In this document: in pieces, positions 1 through 9,191 of the stretch
How the letters are laid out: each line of letters begins with the position of its first letter
Numbering within the stretch: the stretch's first letter is position 1
Assembly: GCF_018141185.1 (NCBI RefSeq)
Contig: NZ_CP058560.1
Span: 1,744,001-1,808,000 of the forward strand
Reading direction: 5' to 3'
DNA length: 64,000 nucleotides
DNA from: Methanobacterium alkalithermotolerans
Lineage (GTDB): Archaea; Methanobacteriota; Methanobacteria; Methanobacteriales; Methanobacteriaceae
Made by a program: the position numbers and the translations under genes
Notes under the pieces: generated by a model
Database searches by the model: none
The model's input: only the letters and a program-made list of their open reading frames with translations
Told to the model about the DNA's origin: nothing

Positions 1-74
1 TTGCCCATTAATTAATAAGTACATTTAGGATATTCAATCACTTTTTTTTAAAAAAAAATAATTAACCCGGGGAT

Positions 75-443
75 CTAAATTGCATTTATAAGCTTTGATA
101 AATCCAATTTTTCTATTTCCCGGCAGTCTTTAAGGCCATATCTCCGGCACAGGTAATCTAGATTTTCTTGATTTATTATATTTTCAAAATCAGTTGCTTT
201 TTCTGATATATTGAATCGGGCTTTAATTTCTTCTAAAGCCAGTATAGACTCTTTTAATATTTCAGGGGCATCTTCTTTTTGAATTAATTTTTTTACCAGC
301 AGATTACTATCCATCTTAGGGGAGGTAAGGCTATCTTCTAAACCATCTAAATAAAACTTCTTCATTAACCTTTCCTGGGAGATGTATTTGTAAATGATAA
401 TTAACTTTTCCTGCAATTCTAAAGCTTCTTTACCGGTAAGCAT
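75..443 (-). CDS. hypothetical protein, 122 aa
   Basis: I do not recognise this family. The product is a small, probably cytosolic, mostly helical protein rich in Leu, Glu and Lys, with no signal peptide or membrane segment. Its only cysteines are C99 and C107, in a short basic patch near the C-terminus. An AAAGGAG ribosome binding site sits a few bases upstream of the ATG, which supports a real gene. It is divergent from the ferredoxin gene at 610 and shares with it an AT-rich intergenic region that holds a TATA-like sequence. Function unknown. Confidence 0.7.
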   Translation of the reverse strand: MLTGKEALELQEKLIIIYKYISQERLMKKFYLDGLEDSLTSPKMDSNLLVKKLIQKEDAPEILKESILALEEIKARFNISEKATDFENIINQENLDYLCRRYGLKDCREIEKLDLSKLINAI

Positions 444-513
444 TTAAATGGCTCCTTTAATATAAATTTTAAATTCTTGAGTTTCATTATGTTAGTTATG
501 ATTTAAATGGAGA

Positions 514-523
514 TATTTATAAA
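514..523 (+). promoter_or_regulatory. TATA-like box upstream of the ferredoxin gene
   Basis: ATTTATAAAT lies in the divergent region between the 122-aa gene and the ferredoxin gene. It is nearly symmetric, so it could serve either direction. No start-site data; assignment by sequence only. Confidence 0.3.
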
Positions 524-609
524 TTTTTCAAAAAAAACAGAGGGAATAAATTTAATTTTAATTAAATCCATAGATAAAAAAGAATTAGAATTATACCTGG
601 TGAATATTC

Positions 610-849
610 ATGACAAACTATAGAATAGAAATGGACCGAGCAATGTGCATATCCTGTGGCAGCTGTGTTGATTCCTGTCCAGATATATGGGAAATGGCTG
701 CCGATGGACTATCCTCGATTAAAGATTCTGAAAATGAGGGAGATATTCAAAAAAAAGAAATACCAGAGCTGGGATGTAGTGTTGAAGCTGCTGAAAAATG
801 TCCGGTAACATGTATTCACGTTTTTGAAGATGAAGTGGAACTTATTTAA
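610..849 (+). CDS. ferredoxin, single [4Fe-4S] cluster type
   Basis: A 79-residue ferredoxin acting as a small cytosolic electron carrier. The N-terminal motif C13-x2-C16-G-x-C19-x3-C23-P and a later C64-P fit the monocluster ferredoxins of thermophiles and methanogens: C13, C16, C19 and C64 would bind one [4Fe-4S] cluster, while C23 and C56 could form the disulfide seen in that family. C68 is an additional cysteine. The start ATG has GGTGA just upstream. The MetX-like hydrolase starts 36 bases downstream on the same strand, so the two are probably co-transcribed. The redox partner is unknown. Confidence 0.9.
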   Translation: MTNYRIEMDRAMCISCGSCVDSCPDIWEMAADGLSSIKDSENEGDIQKKEIPELGCSVEAAEKCPVTCIHVFEDEVELI

Positions 850-885
850 ATAAATTTTAATTTATATAGAATTTTAAGGGATAAA

Positions 886-1860
886 ATGATAGAAAATTTA
901 GAAGCAAAGTACTATGAACTTAATAATTTCAGATTTGAATCAGGAGAAATACTTTCCTCACTTAGAGTGGAATACTGTACTTTAGGAACCCCTATTAAAG
1001 ATGAAGAGGGCCACATAACCAATGCCATAGTATATCTGCATGGCTGGAGCGGGGATTATTCGTCAATTAAACGCTTAAAAGATATAATTGGTCCGGGCAA
1101 AGCTTTAGATACCAATAAATATTATTTAATCTCTCCCAGTGCTTTAGGTTCACCAAAATCAGCTGCCCCTTCTAATAGTAGCCGGGGTTTTGAATTTCCC
1201 CGGTACAGTGTAAATGATATGGTTAATTTTCTATATTCATTCTTAAAAGAAAATTTCTCTATAAAACACCTTAAAGGAGTTATTGGAAACTCCATGGGTG
1301 GCTTTCAGGCCTTAACCTGGGGAGTTCTTTACCCGGATTTCATGGACTTCATTATCCCTTTGGTATCATCCTATCAATCTAAAGGATGGAATTTTGCCAT
1401 ATTCCATTACATGAATTCTCTTATAGAACAGGACCCGGACTATAACCAGGGAAATTATGTAAAAAATCCCCGCATTACCTCTGCTGCATCTCAATTCATG
1501 TACCTTTTTGGTTTATCCAGGGATTATTATGAATCACAGGTATCCAATCAAGATATAATTAATTCCATGGCAGAAATGGGACAGGAAGGACTGTTAAGTG
1601 ATGCTAATGATATCTACTGGAGGAATAAGGCGGCCATGGCCTATAACTTAAAAGGGGAACTTGATAAAATTAAGGCCAAAACCATGGTAATTGCCATAAA
1701 TCAGGACCAATACTTCCCTCCTGAATACGATGCCATACCTCTTTCTCGAGAAATCAAAGATTCCCAATTAGTAATTTATGATTCTCCATTGGGCCATGTA
1801 GGTAGTCATGAAATAGTAAAGATAGAAAAAGAAATAGGGGATTTTTTAACTCAATTTTAG
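886..1860 (+). CDS. alpha/beta hydrolase, homoserine O-acetyltransferase (MetX)-like
   Basis: A 324-residue alpha/beta-fold protein of the homoserine acetyltransferase-like branch. The nucleophile elbow G-N-S-M-G-G puts the catalytic serine at S136. D274 (in NQDQYFPP) and H304 (in PLGHVGSHE) complete a plausible triad, and YLHGWSGD near residue 50 forms the oxyanion region. These motifs support an acyltransferase or esterase. No other methionine-pathway gene lies nearby, so MetX activity itself is not established, and a hydrolase that only shares the fold is equally possible. It follows the ferredoxin gene by 36 bases and has an AGGG ribosome binding site. Confidence 0.8.
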   Translation: MIENLEAKYYELNNFRFESGEILSSLRVEYCTLGTPIKDEEGHITNAIVYLHGWSGDYSSIKRLKDIIGPGKALDTNKYYLISPSALGSPKSAAPSNSSRGFEFPRYSVNDMVNFLYSFLKENFSIKHLKGVIGNSMGGFQALTWGVLYPDFMDFIIPLVSSYQSKGWNFAIFHYMNSLIEQDPDYNQGNYVKNPRITSAASQFMYLFGLSRDYYESQVSNQDIINSMAEMGQEGLLSDANDIYWRNKAAMAYNLKGELDKIKAKTMVIAINQDQYFPPEYDAIPLSREIKDSQLVIYDSPLGHVGSHEIVKIEKEIGDFLTQF

Positions 1861-1931
1861 ATTCAATTGGCTAAATAAAGGGTTTTATAGAAAAATAGAT
1901 GTACTATCAAACGGCAAGGAGGATATTTAAA

Positions 1932-2213
1932 TTGAAGGTAAAAATAATTGACTCTGGATTTAATGAGGATAAAAAACTTAATTATGTTCAATACAGGGTA
2001 TCTGAATTAGATAAATCTTCACTAGAAAAATTATTATCAGAACTAGAAGAAGAGATTAAAAAAGATTCAGATGACTTATTAATTACCATCTATCATCCTC
2101 CTGAATATTTCCCTCTGGGATCTGATGAAGCACAAATAAGAATGGAAGATTTTATCTCCCGGGAAGAAATAGAAATGAATATATTCTTATCCAGCTTTCT
2201 CCAGGAAGACTAA
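1932..2213 (+). CDS. hypothetical protein, 93 aa (TTG start)
   Basis: Function unknown. An ATG exists in frame at 1899, but a perfect AAGGAGGA ribosome binding site at 1916-1923 sits nine bases before a TTG at 1932. I therefore place the start there, which removes 11 residues. The product is acidic and soluble, with a charged helix around residues 33-50 and a HPPEYFPLG segment that may be a loop. It forms a tight pair with the next gene (21-base gap), and both follow the MetX-like gene, suggesting one transcript from the ferredoxin onward. Confidence 0.65.
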   Translation: MKVKIIDSGFNEDKKLNYVQYRVSELDKSSLEKLLSELEEEIKKDSDDLLITIYHPPEYFPLGSDEAQIRMEDFISREEIEMNIFLSSFLQED

Positions 2214-2234
2214 AATGATTTTAGAGGCATTATT

Positions 2235-2492
2235 TTGAAGATAATCCAGGAAGATCTCCAAAAAATTTCAAAAGGATGGATGGTTACCTTTTTTATTGAC
2301 TTAAATTTAAAGGAACTCAAGCTCCTCCAGGATAAATATTCCCCCTATCTGAGAGATTATGAACTAATAATCCAAGATAATAAGGTTTATCTTAAGCGTT
2401 ATTTTGAAAAATTGGAACCCTGGGAAGATGAAACTCCAGAAGCAGTGGTAAAAAGTATTGAGTTAGAATTAAATTCCTTATTAAATCCTTAA
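2235..2492 (+). CDS. hypothetical protein, 85 aa (TTG start)
   Basis: Function unknown. A small soluble protein with alternating charged and hydrophobic residues (for example WMVTFFIDLNLKELKLLQ), consistent with a compact alpha/beta domain. The start codon is TTG at 2235, behind a TTAGAGG-like site. The stop overlaps by four bases the stop of the convergent MFS transporter gene. It is probably the last gene of the ferredoxin-led transcript. Not similar by eye to the preceding 93-aa protein. Confidence 0.6.
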   Translation: MKIIQEDLQKISKGWMVTFFIDLNLKELKLLQDKYSPYLRDYELIIQDNKVYLKRYFEKLEPWEDETPEAVVKSIELELNSLLNP

Positions 2493-3880
2493 TTTTTTTT
2501 AGATTTTAATTTTAATACCATTAAGAAGATCAATATGGTTCCCAGGATGCATATAATGGTAAAAATGCTGAAGGTAATTTTTAAAGATAACATAAATTGA
2601 GCATACTCAGAAGGATCAATTTCCATACCACCTAACAAACTGGAAAAGACTAAAAGGACAATGGCCATGCTCAATAACTGTCCCGAGAATATCATGGTGG
2701 AGAAAGTGGCCGAGGCAGAACCAAAATACCTGTTTTCTACTGACCCCATGAAGGTGTTGGTATTGGGGGAAGCAAAAAGTGCATTGGATACTCCTAAAAT
2801 CACACCCAGAATTATAATAAAAATTATAGAGGTGTCTACTTTCAGAAAAGTGGCCATATAAAGACCCAGAACAGTTAAAATTATTCCTATTAATGATAAA
2901 GGGGCTCCACCAATTTTATCTGATAATCTGCCTGCAAAGGGTGAGATAATAGCCACCAATAGTGGTTGTATGGCTAATATTATACCGGCGGTAAGGGGAG
3001 AAATGGACTGGATTAGTTGCAAGTAAAGACTTATTAGAACCCAAACTGCGGAAGTGGAGGTATTTAATAGAAGGCTCGCCCCACTGGATAAAAGAGGAAC
3101 TGCTTTTTTAAAAATCTGAGGATGGAGTATAGGATATTCTGCAGATGATTCTAATTTTAAGAATAATAGAATCCCGGAAACCCCGGAAATAATTAAAATT
3201 TTCCCCAACACCGTAAAAACCGTGGTAAATCCATATAATATAAAAATTACAGAAGGAATATAAATTAATGTCCCTTTAATATCAAAATTTTCTCCCCGGG
3301 ATCCTATCCAATCGGTTTTTATCCGGGCATATATCAAAAATATTATAATTAATCCCAGGGGTATGTTAAAGAGAAATATACTTCTCCAACCAAAATTTTG
3401 AGTTAAAAAACCCCCTAAAATCGGACCTGAAAAGAGCCCAATAAAAACCGATGTAACATATATGCCAAAAAATTCTCCCCGGGACCCTAAGGGGAACACC
3501 GAACTGAGTATGGCCACTCCTGTGGCAAAAATCATGGAACAACCCAGTCCCTGCATGAAACTAAAAAATATCAGAAAATATGCTGAAGGGGTGACGGCGG
3601 CTAAAAATGAAAATAAGGTGAAAATAGAAATCCCTATAGTGAATATTTTTTTACGACCAAATATATCCCCTGATCTACCAAAAGGAAGTATTAAAGCTGC
3701 ATTGGCCAGTATGAATACCGTAGGTATCCAGTTCAGGATAACCAGATCCAGGCCGAAATCTCTACCAATACTGGGCAGGGAAACATTTAAGGAAGAACCA
3801 GTATAGGGAATCAGAAAAGCCCCTAAAATAACCACTGTTAAGATATACAAAGAACTTTTTTTATCCAGTATAGGGCTCAT
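2489..3880 (-). CDS. MFS transporter, DHA2-like (EmrB/QacA type) multidrug exporter
   Basis: A 463-residue integral membrane protein with about 14 hydrophobic helices, the DHA2 layout. Signature motif A (GRSGDIFGRKK) lies near residues 68-78, between helices 2 and 3. The family motif C region (GPILGGFLTQNFGWRSIFLFN) is near helix 5, and a second motif-A-like loop, AGRLSDKIGG, follows helix 8. Members export drugs, dyes or toxic metabolites using the proton gradient; the substrate here is unknown. It is convergent with the gene ending at 2492 and lies just downstream of the glycosylase gene on the same strand, with a 14-base gap. Confidence 0.85.
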   Translation of the reverse strand: MSPILDKKSSLYILTVVILGAFLIPYTGSSLNVSLPSIGRDFGLDLVILNWIPTVFILANAALILPFGRSGDIFGRKKIFTIGISIFTLFSFLAAVTPSAYFLIFFSFMQGLGCSMIFATGVAILSSVFPLGSRGEFFGIYVTSVFIGLFSGPILGGFLTQNFGWRSIFLFNIPLGLIIIFLIYARIKTDWIGSRGENFDIKGTLIYIPSVIFILYGFTTVFTVLGKILIISGVSGILLFLKLESSAEYPILHPQIFKKAVPLLSSGASLLLNTSTSAVWVLISLYLQLIQSISPLTAGIILAIQPLLVAIISPFAGRLSDKIGGAPLSLIGIILTVLGLYMATFLKVDTSIIFIIILGVILGVSNALFASPNTNTFMGSVENRYFGSASATFSTMIFSGQLLSMAIVLLVFSSLLGGMEIDPSEYAQFMLSLKITFSIFTIICILGTILIFLMVLKLKSKKN

Positions 3881-3894
3881 CTAATCACATAAAA

Positions 3895-4680
3895 TTATTT
3901 AAATAGTTTCTGCCTATGAGGACAATAATAAGTTGTTCTACCACCCACTTTAATGATTTCCAGCTTTTCTCCATGGGGACATTCCCCCTGGGGGTAACGG
4001 TGTGCCAATAGATATTCCTGAGGAAAATTAGAGAGGCTATCTTTACAATCTATGGCTTTTTTTAATACTTTAACCATATTTTCATGGAGATTCTTTAGAT
4101 TATTTTCCTGCAGATGGTTTGCTTTTTCTAGAGGGTGCAACTTGCTTTGATAAAGTATTTCATCGGCATATAAATTACCAATTCCTGCAATAAATTTTTG
4201 ATTAAGGAGCAATGGTTTAAGTGCCCCTTTTCTATTGTGGAATAATTTTTTAAATAAAGGATAATCCAGGTGCAGGGCGTCAGGGCCTAATTTTTTTTCT
4301 CTAATTAAATCCCTTGGGGAAGCTATTCCCACCTTACCAAATTTTCGAGGATCATTAAAAGACATAATTCTTCCATTATCAAAAATAAAAGAGATACGGT
4401 CGTGTTTATGGTGATTATCCTCTTTAGAGTAATATCTTAAAAAACCAGTCATTCCAAAATGGATTACCAGGTCCTGGTTTCCTTTAAAGGAGGAAAATAA
4501 ATATTTGCCATAGCGATAACTTGAATCAAATTTTTCTCCAATTAAAGCTTCCTGGAATGCGTCTTTTTTAATATTAAATAGTATTTCTGGACTGGATACC
4601 TGCACATCTATTATGGTTTGATAAAGGCCATTATCCTCAAAAAACCTTTTGAATAGTTCTACACTAGGTAATTCTGGCAT
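3895..4680 (-). CDS. Fpg/Nei-family DNA glycosylase with variant zinc finger
   Basis: A 261-residue formamidopyrimidine-DNA glycosylase-like enzyme, expected to excise oxidised bases and cleave abasic sites. After Met removal the N-terminal P-E-L-P supplies the catalytic proline and glutamate. K59 in RYGKYLF is the beta-hairpin lysine, and residues about 163-183 (FIAGIGNLYADEILYQ...) form the helix-two-turn-helix. The C-terminal finger is unusual: instead of CxxC...CxxC it reads C234-P-H236 and C253-P-H255, which suggests Cys2His2 zinc binding. The GGR-T turn of the finger is kept. The start has a GGAG site. It is followed on the same strand by the MFS transporter. Confidence 0.88.
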   Translation of the reverse strand: MPELPSVELFKRFFEDNGLYQTIIDVQVSSPEILFNIKKDAFQEALIGEKFDSSYRYGKYLFSSFKGNQDLVIHFGMTGFLRYYSKEDNHHKHDRISFIFDNGRIMSFNDPRKFGKVGIASPRDLIREKKLGPDALHLDYPLFKKLFHNRKGALKPLLLNQKFIAGIGNLYADEILYQSKLHPLEKANHLQENNLKNLHENMVKVLKKAIDCKDSLSNFPQEYLLAHRYPQGECPHGEKLEIIKVGGRTTYYCPHRQKLFK

Positions 4681-4773
4681 TGATTAGCTCCTGCCTCTTT
4701 TTAATATAATGTTACTATTTATGATGATGGTCTTATAACTAAATTTTTATGCCGGGTAGGATAATCTAATAGC

Positions 4774-5229
4774 ATGGGATGTGACTATTGTTCTAAACTG
4801 GAAGAGTATAACTTCGGTGATTTTCTATGGGAGAGTCCCTTCTGGATTGTTTTTTTAGCCCCTAATCAAAGCAATTTAGGGACCTGTGTTATTGCTCTTA
4901 AAAGAAAAGAAAAATTTTTAAGTGATGTAACTCCTGAAGAATGGTTAGATTTCGTAGAGCTGGTAAATAAGCTGGAGTGTGCTTTAAAAAATTCATTTAA
5001 TGCCACCATGTTCAACTGGGGAACTTTGATGAACTCTTTTTATCTGGAAGATACCCTGGAACCGCATCTGCACTGGCATTTTATTCCACGCTATAACCAT
5101 GAAGTAGAACTGGAGGGCGTGATTTTCCAGGATCCCTTTTTTGGATATATGCGTCCCCGACCCCCAAAAAATATATCCTCAGATATCCGCCATAAGATTC
5201 AAGAAAAGATTTTGAGGGAACTTAAATAA
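4774..5229 (+). CDS. HIT family protein
   Basis: A 151-residue histidine-triad protein, a nucleotide hydrolase or transferase family that acts on AMP or dinucleoside polyphosphate derivatives. The catalytic H98-L-H100-W-H102 motif is present, followed by IPRY. The N-terminus begins MGCDYC, a CxxC pair often seen in HIT proteins that bind zinc. The substrate cannot be read from sequence. No ribosome binding site is evident; a TATA-like AATTTTTATG about 30 bases upstream suggests a leaderless transcript. The gene stands alone, between the divergent glycosylase and the convergent histidine kinase. Confidence 0.9.
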   Translation: MGCDYCSKLEEYNFGDFLWESPFWIVFLAPNQSNLGTCVIALKRKEKFLSDVTPEEWLDFVELVNKLECALKNSFNATMFNWGTLMNSFYLEDTLEPHLHWHFIPRYNHEVELEGVIFQDPFFGYMRPRPPKNISSDIRHKIQEKILRELK

Positions 5230-5260
5230 TTTAATTACTCCTAAATTATATTCTATTTAA

Positions 5261-6961
5261 TTAAAATCTATCTTTATATTCTATTTCAAAAAAATTAATC
5301 TCATATTTAGTGCCTGAATCATCTATAAGCTTTATATTTCCATTTATTTGGCTGGTGAGGCTTAATACTAATCTTAATCCTAAACTTTTTGATTTTTTAA
5401 AATCAAGATTTTCAGGTAAACCCACACCATCATCAGCCACCTCCAGAAGAAACTGATCATTTTTAGATTGGAGCTTTATACTTACCTTTCCTTCCCTGCC
5501 TGGTGGAAAGGCATATTTCAAGGAGTTACTTACCAGTTCATTGATAATTAAACCACAGGGAATGGCCGTATCCATACTCAGCATTAGATTGTCCACTTCC
5601 ACTTCTAACTTAATTATATCCGGGTCTATGGAGTAATAATGGAATAGGTAAGCCGTAAGACTAGATATGTACTCTTTAAAGTCTACGTGGGCAAAATCAT
5701 TGGATTTATATAGTTTTTCATGTATAATTGCCATTGATTTAACCCTGCTTTGACTATCCCGGAACAATTCCAGGTCTCCCTCATCCTGAATGTACCTACT
5801 TTGTAAATTAAGCAAACTGGAAATTATTTGCAGATTGTTTTTAACCCGGTGATGAACTTCCTGGAGAAGCACTTCTTTTTCTTCCAGAGAGGTTCTTATT
5901 TTATCTTCAGCTTTTTTTAAGTCTTTAATATCACTACCAATACATACTATGCCCATTAAACCAGAATTTTCGTCAACTATGGGAGATAATGATAGTATAA
6001 CTGGTATAATTTCGCCTTTTTTTGTTTTAAGTTGACTTTCCTTATTAATCAGGGAATTTAGGGAGGATAAATCACTATCTATTGTTGATTTTAGTAAAGA
6101 TGCAAGGCCATTTTTCTGAGCAAAGATTATATCGCCTTGTTTTCCCACCAGTTCCTGTTCTTCATACTCTAAAATATCTGCTGCTGCCTGGTTAAGCGTT
6201 AAAATATTACGGTTTTGATCCAGAATCAATAAAAAATTGGACATGGTGGAAACTATTTTATCTGCTACTACCGCCGAGGTAAGGGCCGGAAATTTATGCT
6301 TCCAGATTCCATAACTGATAAAAGTAATGCCCACCGTGGACATGGCCATGGTCATTTCTGGCACCCGCAGGGAGGTGGCCGGCAAAACCAGGTCACTGAT
6401 TAAACTTACTATTAAAGGCAAATAAAGTCCCGTAAAGATATATTTGGCCTGTAATCTTTTTAAATGGTATGATTTCAGGTAGTAGATAAAACATAGAGTT
6501 CCGGCTGTAAATCCTGCAAAAAGAGTCCATATGCTCATTAAATTAAATAATAATGGATTCTGAGGGAATTCATAAGTCCAGCCCCAGTATTGTTGTGAGG
6601 CACCGCCAATAAGTAAATCAGTATTAAATCCTAGCAAGAATATTATTAATGCGGGCAAGTAAATAATGATATAGATAATTTTATTTTTTAATATTTTATT
6701 TTTGGTAAAAATTAGAGATATGTGCAAAAGAAGAGAAGGCACAAATGGCCATAACGTGCTTAAATTCAACCAAAAATATGCTTTTTCTAAGGTAGGTGCT
6801 TGCCTATATTCAAATTCAATAAAAGCTAAAAATCCTACTAAAATACATAAAACAGCTACCCAACGATTTAATTGATTTTCAGTATTTTTATGATAAATAA
6901 AATTACCTAAGAAAAAGCATAATATGAATGCTAAAAACGAAATTAAAGCATAAGGATTCAT
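5261..6961 (-). CDS. membrane sensor histidine kinase (7TM-PAS-HisKA_2-HATPase)
   Basis: A 566-residue membrane sensor kinase. Residues 1-225 hold about seven hydrophobic helices of the histidine-kinase N-terminal 7TM type. Residues about 235-350 form a PAS domain. Residues about 365-445 carry the HisKA_2 dimerisation domain with H370 in EVHHRVKNNLQ as likely phospho-acceptor. The C-terminus is a HATPase with N-box NELVSNSLKYAF, G1 box DDGVGLP and GLRLVLSL. The kinase presumably passes phosphate to a separate regulator; none is encoded nearby. The ligand is unknown. The start has GGAGAG upstream. It stands as a single gene. Confidence 0.88.
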   Translation of the reverse strand: MNPYALISFLAFILCFFLGNFIYHKNTENQLNRWVAVLCILVGFLAFIEFEYRQAPTLEKAYFWLNLSTLWPFVPSLLLHISLIFTKNKILKNKIIYIIIYLPALIIFLLGFNTDLLIGGASQQYWGWTYEFPQNPLLFNLMSIWTLFAGFTAGTLCFIYYLKSYHLKRLQAKYIFTGLYLPLIVSLISDLVLPATSLRVPEMTMAMSTVGITFISYGIWKHKFPALTSAVVADKIVSTMSNFLLILDQNRNILTLNQAAADILEYEEQELVGKQGDIIFAQKNGLASLLKSTIDSDLSSLNSLINKESQLKTKKGEIIPVILSLSPIVDENSGLMGIVCIGSDIKDLKKAEDKIRTSLEEKEVLLQEVHHRVKNNLQIISSLLNLQSRYIQDEGDLELFRDSQSRVKSMAIIHEKLYKSNDFAHVDFKEYISSLTAYLFHYYSIDPDIIKLEVEVDNLMLSMDTAIPCGLIINELVSNSLKYAFPPGREGKVSIKLQSKNDQFLLEVADDGVGLPENLDFKKSKSLGLRLVLSLTSQINGNIKLIDDSGTKYEINFFEIEYKDRF

Positions 6962-7126
6962 TATTGCTCTCCATAAAGCGGTCTTGTAGAAAAATTATTT
7001 ATAATCATTGAATTTTACCTTTTATAAGTAAGTATCTTATTATTTAATTAATTTTCTTAAAGCCCATTATTCCTATAAAATTAAAATATATTAATAACTA
7101 TAATAATAAGTATTAATGGTGTTATT

Positions 7127-8014
7127 ATGATACTTGCCAAAAATACACAAAATCCTGCTGCAAAATATTTGAAAACTATACAAAACGAAATAATTTATGG
7201 AGGATATTTAGCAGCACTAGTTGCTCCTTCTTTTGTTTTAACAGTCTCTTTAATTACAAATTCTAATATTACTCTCCAGTTATTGGCTATATCTTATTTT
7301 ATACCTCTTATTGTATATAGTTATGATTATTATCAAGATCTAGAAGAAGATTCTAAAACAAATATAGAAAGAACTCTACATTTGAGCAATAAAGCCAGAT
7401 TATACCCTTTTATACTTTTAATATATGCCATTATACTGGTATTTCTTTTAATATTATATGCAAACATATATCTTATTGGTTTTATTTTGGCATTAATATT
7501 GTTGGGAATGGCTTATAACTATTTTTTAAAGAGTTTAACCAGTAAAATATTAGCTTTTAAGAATTTTTATACAGCTTTTATATGGGCTGCCGCCGGTTCT
7601 TTTTTTCCTTTAATCTATAACTTGGGCGAAATTAAAATAAGCTATTTTTTATTAATGGCGTTTATTTTTTTAAAATGTTTGGTGAATGTTATTTTTTTTG
7701 ATTTAAAGGATATAAATTCAGATAAAAAGCAGGGATTGAGAACTTTACCCGTATTATGTGGGAAGGATAAAACGATTTCTTTTCTGAACTTTTTAAATAT
7801 TTTAGCGTTCTTTCCTCTATTTTTAGGCATCTATATGGGCTTTATACATCCTTATGCTATCATTATGCTAGTATTTTATTTTTATACTGCCTATTATCTA
7901 AAAAAGTCTAGAAAAGCAGAAGATGGTAACTTAATATTTTTATCTTCTACCCTGGCTGATTTTGAATTTATTCTATGGCCATTAGTAATTTTAATGGCTC
8001 AAATAATGCTTTAA
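7127..8014 (+). CDS. UbiA-family prenyltransferase
   Basis: A 295-residue integral membrane enzyme with about eight helices. Both aspartate-rich motifs of the UbiA superfamily are present: YSYDYYQDLEED near residue 65 and FFDLKDINSDKKQGLRTLP near residues 190-208, which bind the prenyl diphosphate through magnesium. The family includes geranylgeranylglyceryl phosphate prenyltransferases and chlorophyll or quinone prenyltransferases. The second motif is closest to the chlorophyll-synthase-like branch. The acceptor cannot be deduced. GGTG lies ahead of the ATG. Monocistronic; the ferritin-like gene is convergent 18 bases away. Confidence 0.85.
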   Translation: MILAKNTQNPAAKYLKTIQNEIIYGGYLAALVAPSFVLTVSLITNSNITLQLLAISYFIPLIVYSYDYYQDLEEDSKTNIERTLHLSNKARLYPFILLIYAIILVFLLILYANIYLIGFILALILLGMAYNYFLKSLTSKILAFKNFYTAFIWAAAGSFFPLIYNLGEIKISYFLLMAFIFLKCLVNVIFFDLKDINSDKKQGLRTLPVLCGKDKTISFLNFLNILAFFPLFLGIYMGFIHPYAIIMLVFYFYTAYYLKKSRKAEDGNLIFLSSTLADFEFILWPLVILMAQIML

Positions 8015-8032
8015 TTTATGCAATGGATTAAA

Positions 8033-8440
8033 TTATCCCAATTTATCCAAACGCTCTCTAAATTCTTTCCGATGCCTTTTTTCCTCATCAATTATATGTT
8101 TAAGAACTCCCACAACTTCGGGATCATCTATTATTTCTACCTGACGAGAATATTCCTCAATTCCCTCGGTTTCTTTTTGAATTTGTATTTCTAACTGGGT
8201 TTTTAAATCATCTTCCTCAAAATTAAGTTCTTTATGTTGCATGGTGGGTTTGCCTCCTCTTTTTACAATTAAGTCTGCAAGCCACCACATATGCCTCATT
8301 TCATCTACTGATATGGCCTCGGTAACCCGGCTGGCATCGCAGTCCTGGATAATAAATGCATTGTAAGCATAAATCATGGTAGCTTCCAGTTCATGCACAA
8401 AATCAATATTCAATAACCGGATTATTTCTTCATTTTCCAT
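8033..8440 (-). CDS. ferritin-like diiron protein
   Basis: A 135-residue four-helix-bundle protein of the ferritin-like/bacterioferritin family. Candidate diiron ligands are E17 (HELEATMIYAY), E47 and H50 (DEMRH), E90, and E120 and H123 (EEKRH), spaced as in a typical E...ExxH...E...ExxH carboxylate-bridged centre. It may act in iron handling or as an oxidase/peroxidase against oxidative stress; sequence alone does not decide. A GGAGG site precedes the ATG. It is separated by 45 bases from the upstream glycerophosphodiesterase gene on the same strand. Confidence 0.85.
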   Translation of the reverse strand: MENEEIIRLLNIDFVHELEATMIYAYNAFIIQDCDASRVTEAISVDEMRHMWWLADLIVKRGGKPTMQHKELNFEEDDLKTQLEIQIQKETEGIEEYSRQVEIIDDPEVVGVLKHIIDEEKRHRKEFRERLDKLG

Positions 8441-8485
8441 ATTAAAACCTCCACATAATTATCTGAAACTTAATTAAATCTTATT

Positions 8486-9157
8486 TCAGTATCCTTTAGC
8501 CCATTTCTCAATTCTATTAGTTACAATACCATCCACTCCCCTCTCCCCTAATACTTTTAGTTCGTTAGAATGGTCCACCACCCAGGGATATAACTTTATC
8601 TGATTTTCATGGCATTCATTCACCATTGAAACATCTACAAAATCTTTGTGAGGAAAAATATATTCACACTTACAATTTAAGGCAATTTCATGTGATTTAA
8701 CTGGACCAGCAAAAAAAATAGCCCCTGTTTTTATTTCAGATCCAATTTTTTTAATTTCTAAAAGTTGCTTATGATAAAAAGAGGCAAACATTATCTTCTC
8801 TAAATCATAATCTTTTAAATATTTGGAGATAATTGGAAATGAATCAGGAACTTTTAATTCGAGTATTAAAGGTATTTTTTCATTAACCAGTTCCAGAACC
8901 TCTTCTAAGTGAGGCGGAGCTTCCCCACCACCAGTATCCAGCTTTTTAATTTCAGATATATTCATCTCCTTTACTATCCCCTGCCCATTGGTGGTTCTAT
9001 CCACCACAGGGTCATGAATTATCACTGGATTTCGATCTTTAGTAATTCTAATATCTATTTCTATCCAGTCTGCATTTAGTTCTATGGCTTTTTTAATAGC
9101 TGCCAGAGTATTTTCTGGTTTTAAATTAGAAGCGCCTCTATGGGCAATTATTTTCAT
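8486..9157 (-). CDS. glycerophosphodiester phosphodiesterase
   Basis: A 223-residue GDPD-family TIM-barrel enzyme that hydrolyses glycerophosphodiesters to glycerol phosphate and an alcohol. The family signature is clear: H6-R-G-A followed by PENT, the metal ligands E33 and D35 in WIEIDI, and the catalytic H48 in IIHDP. E103-like and K105-like residues occur in LILELK. The length equals that of short cytosolic UgpQ-type enzymes, and no signal peptide is seen. GAGG precedes the start. The gene before it (254-aa unknown) is on the same strand, 34 bases upstream. Confidence 0.92.
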   Translation of the reverse strand: MKIIAHRGASNLKPENTLAAIKKAIELNADWIEIDIRITKDRNPVIIHDPVVDRTTNGQGIVKEMNISEIKKLDTGGGEAPPHLEEVLELVNEKIPLILELKVPDSFPIISKYLKDYDLEKIMFASFYHKQLLEIKKIGSEIKTGAIFFAGPVKSHEIALNCKCEYIFPHKDFVDVSMVNECHENQIKLYPWVVDHSNELKVLGERGVDGIVTNRIEKWAKGY

Positions 9158-9191
9158 ATTTACCTCTAATCCTTAAAAGGACAATGCCTCT

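Noticed and set aside
1899..1931. Upstream ATG start for the 93-residue gene
   Set aside because: The AAGGAGGA site lies downstream of this ATG and points to the TTG at 1932.
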